In this document: positions 61,656 to 64,000 of the stretch, one piece after another | Numbering within the stretch: the stretch's first letter is position 1 | Layout: each line of letters opens with the position of its first letter | Origin: Desertifilum tharense IPPAS B-1220 | GTDB taxonomy: Bacteria > Cyanobacteriota > Cyanobacteriia > Cyanobacteriales > Desertifilaceae | DNA: 64,000 bases | Direction: 5' to 3' | Assembly: GCF_001746915.1 (NCBI RefSeq) | Contig: NZ_MJGC01000121.1 | Location: 62,001 to 126,000, forward strand | The notes under the pieces: generated by a model | What the model was told of the DNA's origin: nothing | Database searches by the model: none | The model's input: only the letters and a program-made list of their open reading frames with translations | Made by a program: the position numbers and the translations under genes

Positions 61656-62888
61656 CTAGCATTCAGCGCTGAGGGCTTCAATGGCTGCTTCTAAGGCTAG
61701 AGAAACGTGAGTCCAGTGGGTTCCTCCTTGGCAGAAAACAATATAAGGTTCTCTTAACGGGCCATCGGCGGAAAATTCTGAGGTACTGCCATCAATAAAG
61801 GTGCCGCCAGCCATCACTAAGTCGCTTTCGTAACCGGGCATGGGAGCCGGAATGGGGTCGAGGTACGATCCAATGGGAGAATATCGCTGAATCGCGCGAC
61901 AAAAAGCAATTAGCTTTTCAGGCGAACCCAGTTCAATGGCTTGAATCACATCGCGACGCGCAGCCAGGGGATGGGGGTTAACGGGGTATCCTAATCGATC
62001 GAAGACGTAGGCAGTTAAATGATTGCCTTTCATCGCTTCTCCGACCATTTGCGGAGCTAGGAATAAGCCTTGAAAGAGCAGGCGATTTTGGTCAAATGTA
62101 GCCCCCCCCTCGCTTCCAATTCCGGGGGCGGTGAGGCGGCAGGTAGCAGCCTCTACGAGGTCTTTTTGACCCGCGATGTATCCCCCGGCAGTGACGATGG
62201 TGCCGCCCGGATTTTTGATCAGCGATCCAGCGATTAAGTCAGCACCGACGGCGGGGGGTTCCTGTTCTTCGATAAATTCGCCGTAACAGTTATCGACAAA
62301 ACAAATGGTGTTTGGGTTTTGCTGCTTGACAATCTTAACGATTTTTTCAATGTCGGCAATGGAGAGGGACGAACGCCAGGAATAGCCGCAGGAACGTTGA
62401 ATGAGGGCTAAACGGGTTTTGGGGGTAATGGCCTCACTGAGAGCTTTCCAGTCCACCGATCCGTCGGATGTTAGAGGCAATTCGCGGTAGGAAATGCCAA
62501 AATCCTTTAAGGAGCCTTGTTGGTGTCCTCGCAGCCCGATGACTTCTTCGAGAGTATCGTAGGGCGCGCCTGCAACGGAGAGCATTTCGTCTCCCGGACG
62601 CAGAACGCCAAATAAGGCACAGGCGATCGCGTGCGTTCCAGAAACGAACTGGACGCGCACGGCAGCCGCTTCAGCCCCCATAATGGTTGCGAAAACTCGA
62701 TCGAGAATTTCTCGTCCGAGGTCATTATGACCGTAACCCGTGACACTGGCAAAGTGATGGACGCCGACGCGATGTTCGCGAAATGCGTCTAAAACTCGTC
62801 TAAGATTTTGCTTGACGGCAGTGTCAATTCCAGAAAAAATCGGAAACAATGCCTTTTCTGCTTCTTTGAGCTGTTCAAAGCTGTTCAT
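61656..62888 (-). CDS. Methionine gamma-lyase family PLP enzyme (aluminium-resistance type)
   Basis: The 410-residue protein is called from ATG 62888 (MNSFEQLKEAEKALFPIF); further upstream in-frame starts give an N-terminus with no family match. The PLP Lys is in GSLIKNPGGTIVTAGGYIAG; other features are HHFASVTGYGHNDLGREILDRVF, FVSGTHAIACALFGVLRPGDEM and CFVDNCYGEF. The family (PF06838) is annotated as cystathionine beta-lyase-like and linked to aluminium resistance, but the substrate in cyanobacteria is not established. It is convergent with the Uma2 gene (8 bp) and divergent from desC (69 bp). Confidence 0.88.
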   Translation of the reverse strand: MNSFEQLKEAEKALFPIFSGIDTAVKQNLRRVLDAFREHRVGVHHFASVTGYGHNDLGREILDRVFATIMGAEAAAVRVQFVSGTHAIACALFGVLRPGDEMLSVAGAPYDTLEEVIGLRGHQQGSLKDFGISYRELPLTSDGSVDWKALSEAITPKTRLALIQRSCGYSWRSSLSIADIEKIVKIVKQQNPNTICFVDNCYGEFIEEQEPPAVGADLIAGSLIKNPGGTIVTAGGYIAGQKDLVEAATCRLTAPGIGSEGGATFDQNRLLFQGLFLAPQMVGEAMKGNHLTAYVFDRLGYPVNPHPLAARRDVIQAIELGSPEKLIAFCRAIQRYSPIGSYLDPIPAPMPGYESDLVMAGGTFIDGSTSEFSADGPLREPYIVFCQGGTHWTHVSLALEAAIEALSAEC

Positions 62889-62957
62889 TGGGTCCCTGGA
62901 GCGCCAATTGAACATTATGACGCAGATTCGGCCGCAAAACGCTATAGAGATGACTGC

Positions 62958-63776
62958 ATGACTGTTGCAACCACAACTAAACCTCGCATGGAATGGATCA
63001 TTATCATTTACATGGCATTGATCCATATCGGAGCGCTTTTCGCCCTTTTGCCGGGTAACTTTAATTGGCAAGCAGTGGGAGTAGCGCTACTCCTGCACTG
63101 GGTAACGGGTGGTCTAGGGATTACCCTAGGATGGCATCGTTTGGTGACTCATCGCAGCTTTCAAACCCCGAAATGGCTAGAATACTTTTTTGTTTTCTGC
63201 GGTACGCTCACCTGTGAAGGGGGCGTGATTGATTGGGTAGGATTGCACCGCATTCATCACTTGCATTCGGATACCGATCCCGATCCGCATGATTCTAATA
63301 AAGGGTTTTGGTGGAGTCACATGGGCTGGATGTTCATTGAGACGCCAGCGAAAAAAGACGTTGCCCGTTATACCAAAGATATTGCAGATGACCCTGTTTA
63401 TCAATTTTTGGATAAATACTTTGTCCCCATTCAAATGGCTTTAGCCTTGGTGCTTTATGCTCTGGGCGGTTGGCCGTTTGTGGTTTGGGGAATTTTTGTG
63501 CGCTTAGTTGCAGTTTTTCATTGTACTTGGTTTGTCAATAGTGCGACGCACAAGTTTGGCTACCAAAGTCATGAAAGTGGCGATCGCTCTCGCAACTGCT
63601 GGTGGGTGGCGTTAGTCACCTACGGCGAAGGCTGGCACAATAATCACCATGCTTTTCAATACTCTGCCCGTCACGGTTTGCAGTGGTGGGAATTTGACCA
63701 AACTTGGTTAACGATTCGTTTATTACAAGCTTTGGGTTTAGCCACTAAGGTGAAGTTAGCCGAAGTCGAGAAGTAG
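62958..63776 (+). CDS. desC: Acyl-lipid delta-9 desaturase
   Basis: The 272-residue membrane protein inserts the first double bond of stearoyl/palmitoyl lipids. It is called from ATG 62958; a longer frame from 62808 runs antisense over the upstream gene. Three His boxes are complete: HRLVTH (60-65), HRIHH (97-101) and HNNHH (227-231). Hydrophobic pairs lie before and after the second box. It uses ferredoxin in cyanobacteria. A good terminator follows. Confidence 0.93.
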   Translation: MTVATTTKPRMEWIIIIYMALIHIGALFALLPGNFNWQAVGVALLLHWVTGGLGITLGWHRLVTHRSFQTPKWLEYFFVFCGTLTCEGGVIDWVGLHRIHHLHSDTDPDPHDSNKGFWWSHMGWMFIETPAKKDVARYTKDIADDPVYQFLDKYFVPIQMALALVLYALGGWPFVVWGIFVRLVAVFHCTWFVNSATHKFGYQSHESGDRSRNCWWVALVTYGEGWHNNHHAFQYSARHGLQWWEFDQTWLTIRLLQALGLATKVKLAEVEK

Positions 63777-63833
63777 TCTCGCTTTTGTCAACCCCATTTC
63801 TAAACTAGCCTAAAATTTTCCACCTTTCTATCT

Positions 63834-63860
63834 CCCCTACTTCGCTAGGGGCATTTTTTT
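63834..63860 (+). terminator. Rho-independent terminator of desC
   Basis: CCCCTA (63834-63839) pairs with TAGGGG (63846-63851) around CTTCGC, followed by CA and seven T (63854-63860). It starts 58 nt past the desC stop. Confidence 0.72.
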
Positions 63861-63945
63861 GGCGATTTTTCGGTTGTCTTCCTTTTCCCTGTTCCCCGCA
63901 GGTGTGTCAAAATAGAAGGTCTGGAGTTTTTTAGGAGGTCGTCTC

Positions 63946-64000
63946 GTGTCGCGTAGATGCCAGTTAACCGGAAAGAAGGCAAATAATGCCTATGCTATTT
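63946..64000 (+). CDS. rpmB: Ribosomal protein L28, 5' part (3' end outside window)
   Basis: Starts at GTG 63946 with a strong ribosome site TAGGAGGT (63932-63939). The first 18 residues read MSRRCQLTGKKANNAYAI, the invariant start of cyanobacterial L28, which continues beyond the window. The C-terminal part is missing only because the window ends. Confidence 0.9.
   Translation, partial: MSRRCQLTGKKANNAYAI

Noticed and set aside
1..64000. tRNA and rRNA genes, prophage, insertion-sequence transposases
   Set aside because: None recognised by eye on either strand; a covariance search could still find a tRNA I missed.

Overview
The window looks like chromosomal DNA of a cyanobacterium, most likely a filamentous non-heterocystous (Oscillatoriales-type) form. 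The evidence is the very frequent HIP1 octamer GCGATCGC, cyanobacterial marker genes (rpaA, a cyanobacterial glpX-type F/SBPase, bilin-making heme oxygenase, SLH porin, minCDE, DesC desaturase, a giant Ser/Thr-His kinase), and many dispersed palindromes and minisatellites typical of Oscillatoriales. The genus is inference only. I found no rRNA, tRNA, CRISPR array, prophage or intact insertion sequence.

Layout. 1-6.0 kb: 3' end of rfbB facing rpaA, an unknown membrane-anchored protein, and a three-GAF histidine kinase with two candidate bilin-binding sites. 6.9-13.2 kb: a CphA2-type cyanophycin synthetase, then a repeat-rich interval (a 154-bp MITE-like element and two 196-bp tandem units carrying copies of the 3' end of the next gene), a transketolase-family enzyme and a cytochrome P450. 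13.2-15.8 kb: two integral membrane proteins (DUF389, YihY/BrkB). 16.1-18.7 kb: minC-minD-minE and a [2Fe-2S] thioredoxin-like ferredoxin. 19-22.6 kb: a NarL-type regulator, a pentapeptide-repeat protein, heme oxygenase and an isoprenylcysteine-methyltransferase-like protein. 22.7-27.5 kb: MarR, ABC exporter pair, DUF39/HcyBio protein and HDAC-like amidohydrolase. 27.7-33.6 kb: methyltransferase, acidic small protein, priA and a group 2-type sigma factor. 34-45.4 kb: TPR lipoprotein/secreted protein, EF-G paralogue, an 1806-residue kinase, ribF and a metallo-hydrolase. 45.7-56.5 kb: surE, pheS, eno, gloA, SLH porin, DinB, MocR regulator, hemA and glpX. 56.7-64 kb: mini-MscS cluster, alpha/beta hydrolase, two Uma2 proteins around a ferredoxin-MBL fusion, a methionine-gamma-lyase-family enzyme, desC and the start of rpmB.

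Functionally most of the window is core metabolism, division and regulation. HemA and heme oxygenase supply the tetrapyrrole and bilin route on which the GAF-containing kinase may depend. CphA2 points to cyanophycin dipeptide recycling. The TPP enzyme and F/SBPase serve sugar-phosphate metabolism. The most unusual structure is at 8.8-9.4 kb: downstream of the transketolase-family gene lie two nearly identical 196-bp units, each holding about 35 codons of a diverged version of the gene's own 3' end. Seven of nine differences from the intact gene are synonymous, as expected for a relic of a functional homologue rather than decay of a local copy.

Start sites were moved from the longest possible reading frame wherever a better ribosome binding site or family length supported it (minE, the [2Fe-2S] protein, ABC permease, HDAC-like, acidic protein, priA, TPR protein, giant kinase, pheS, DinB, mscS, alpha/beta hydrolase, ferredoxin-MBL, Met-gamma-lyase family, desC).
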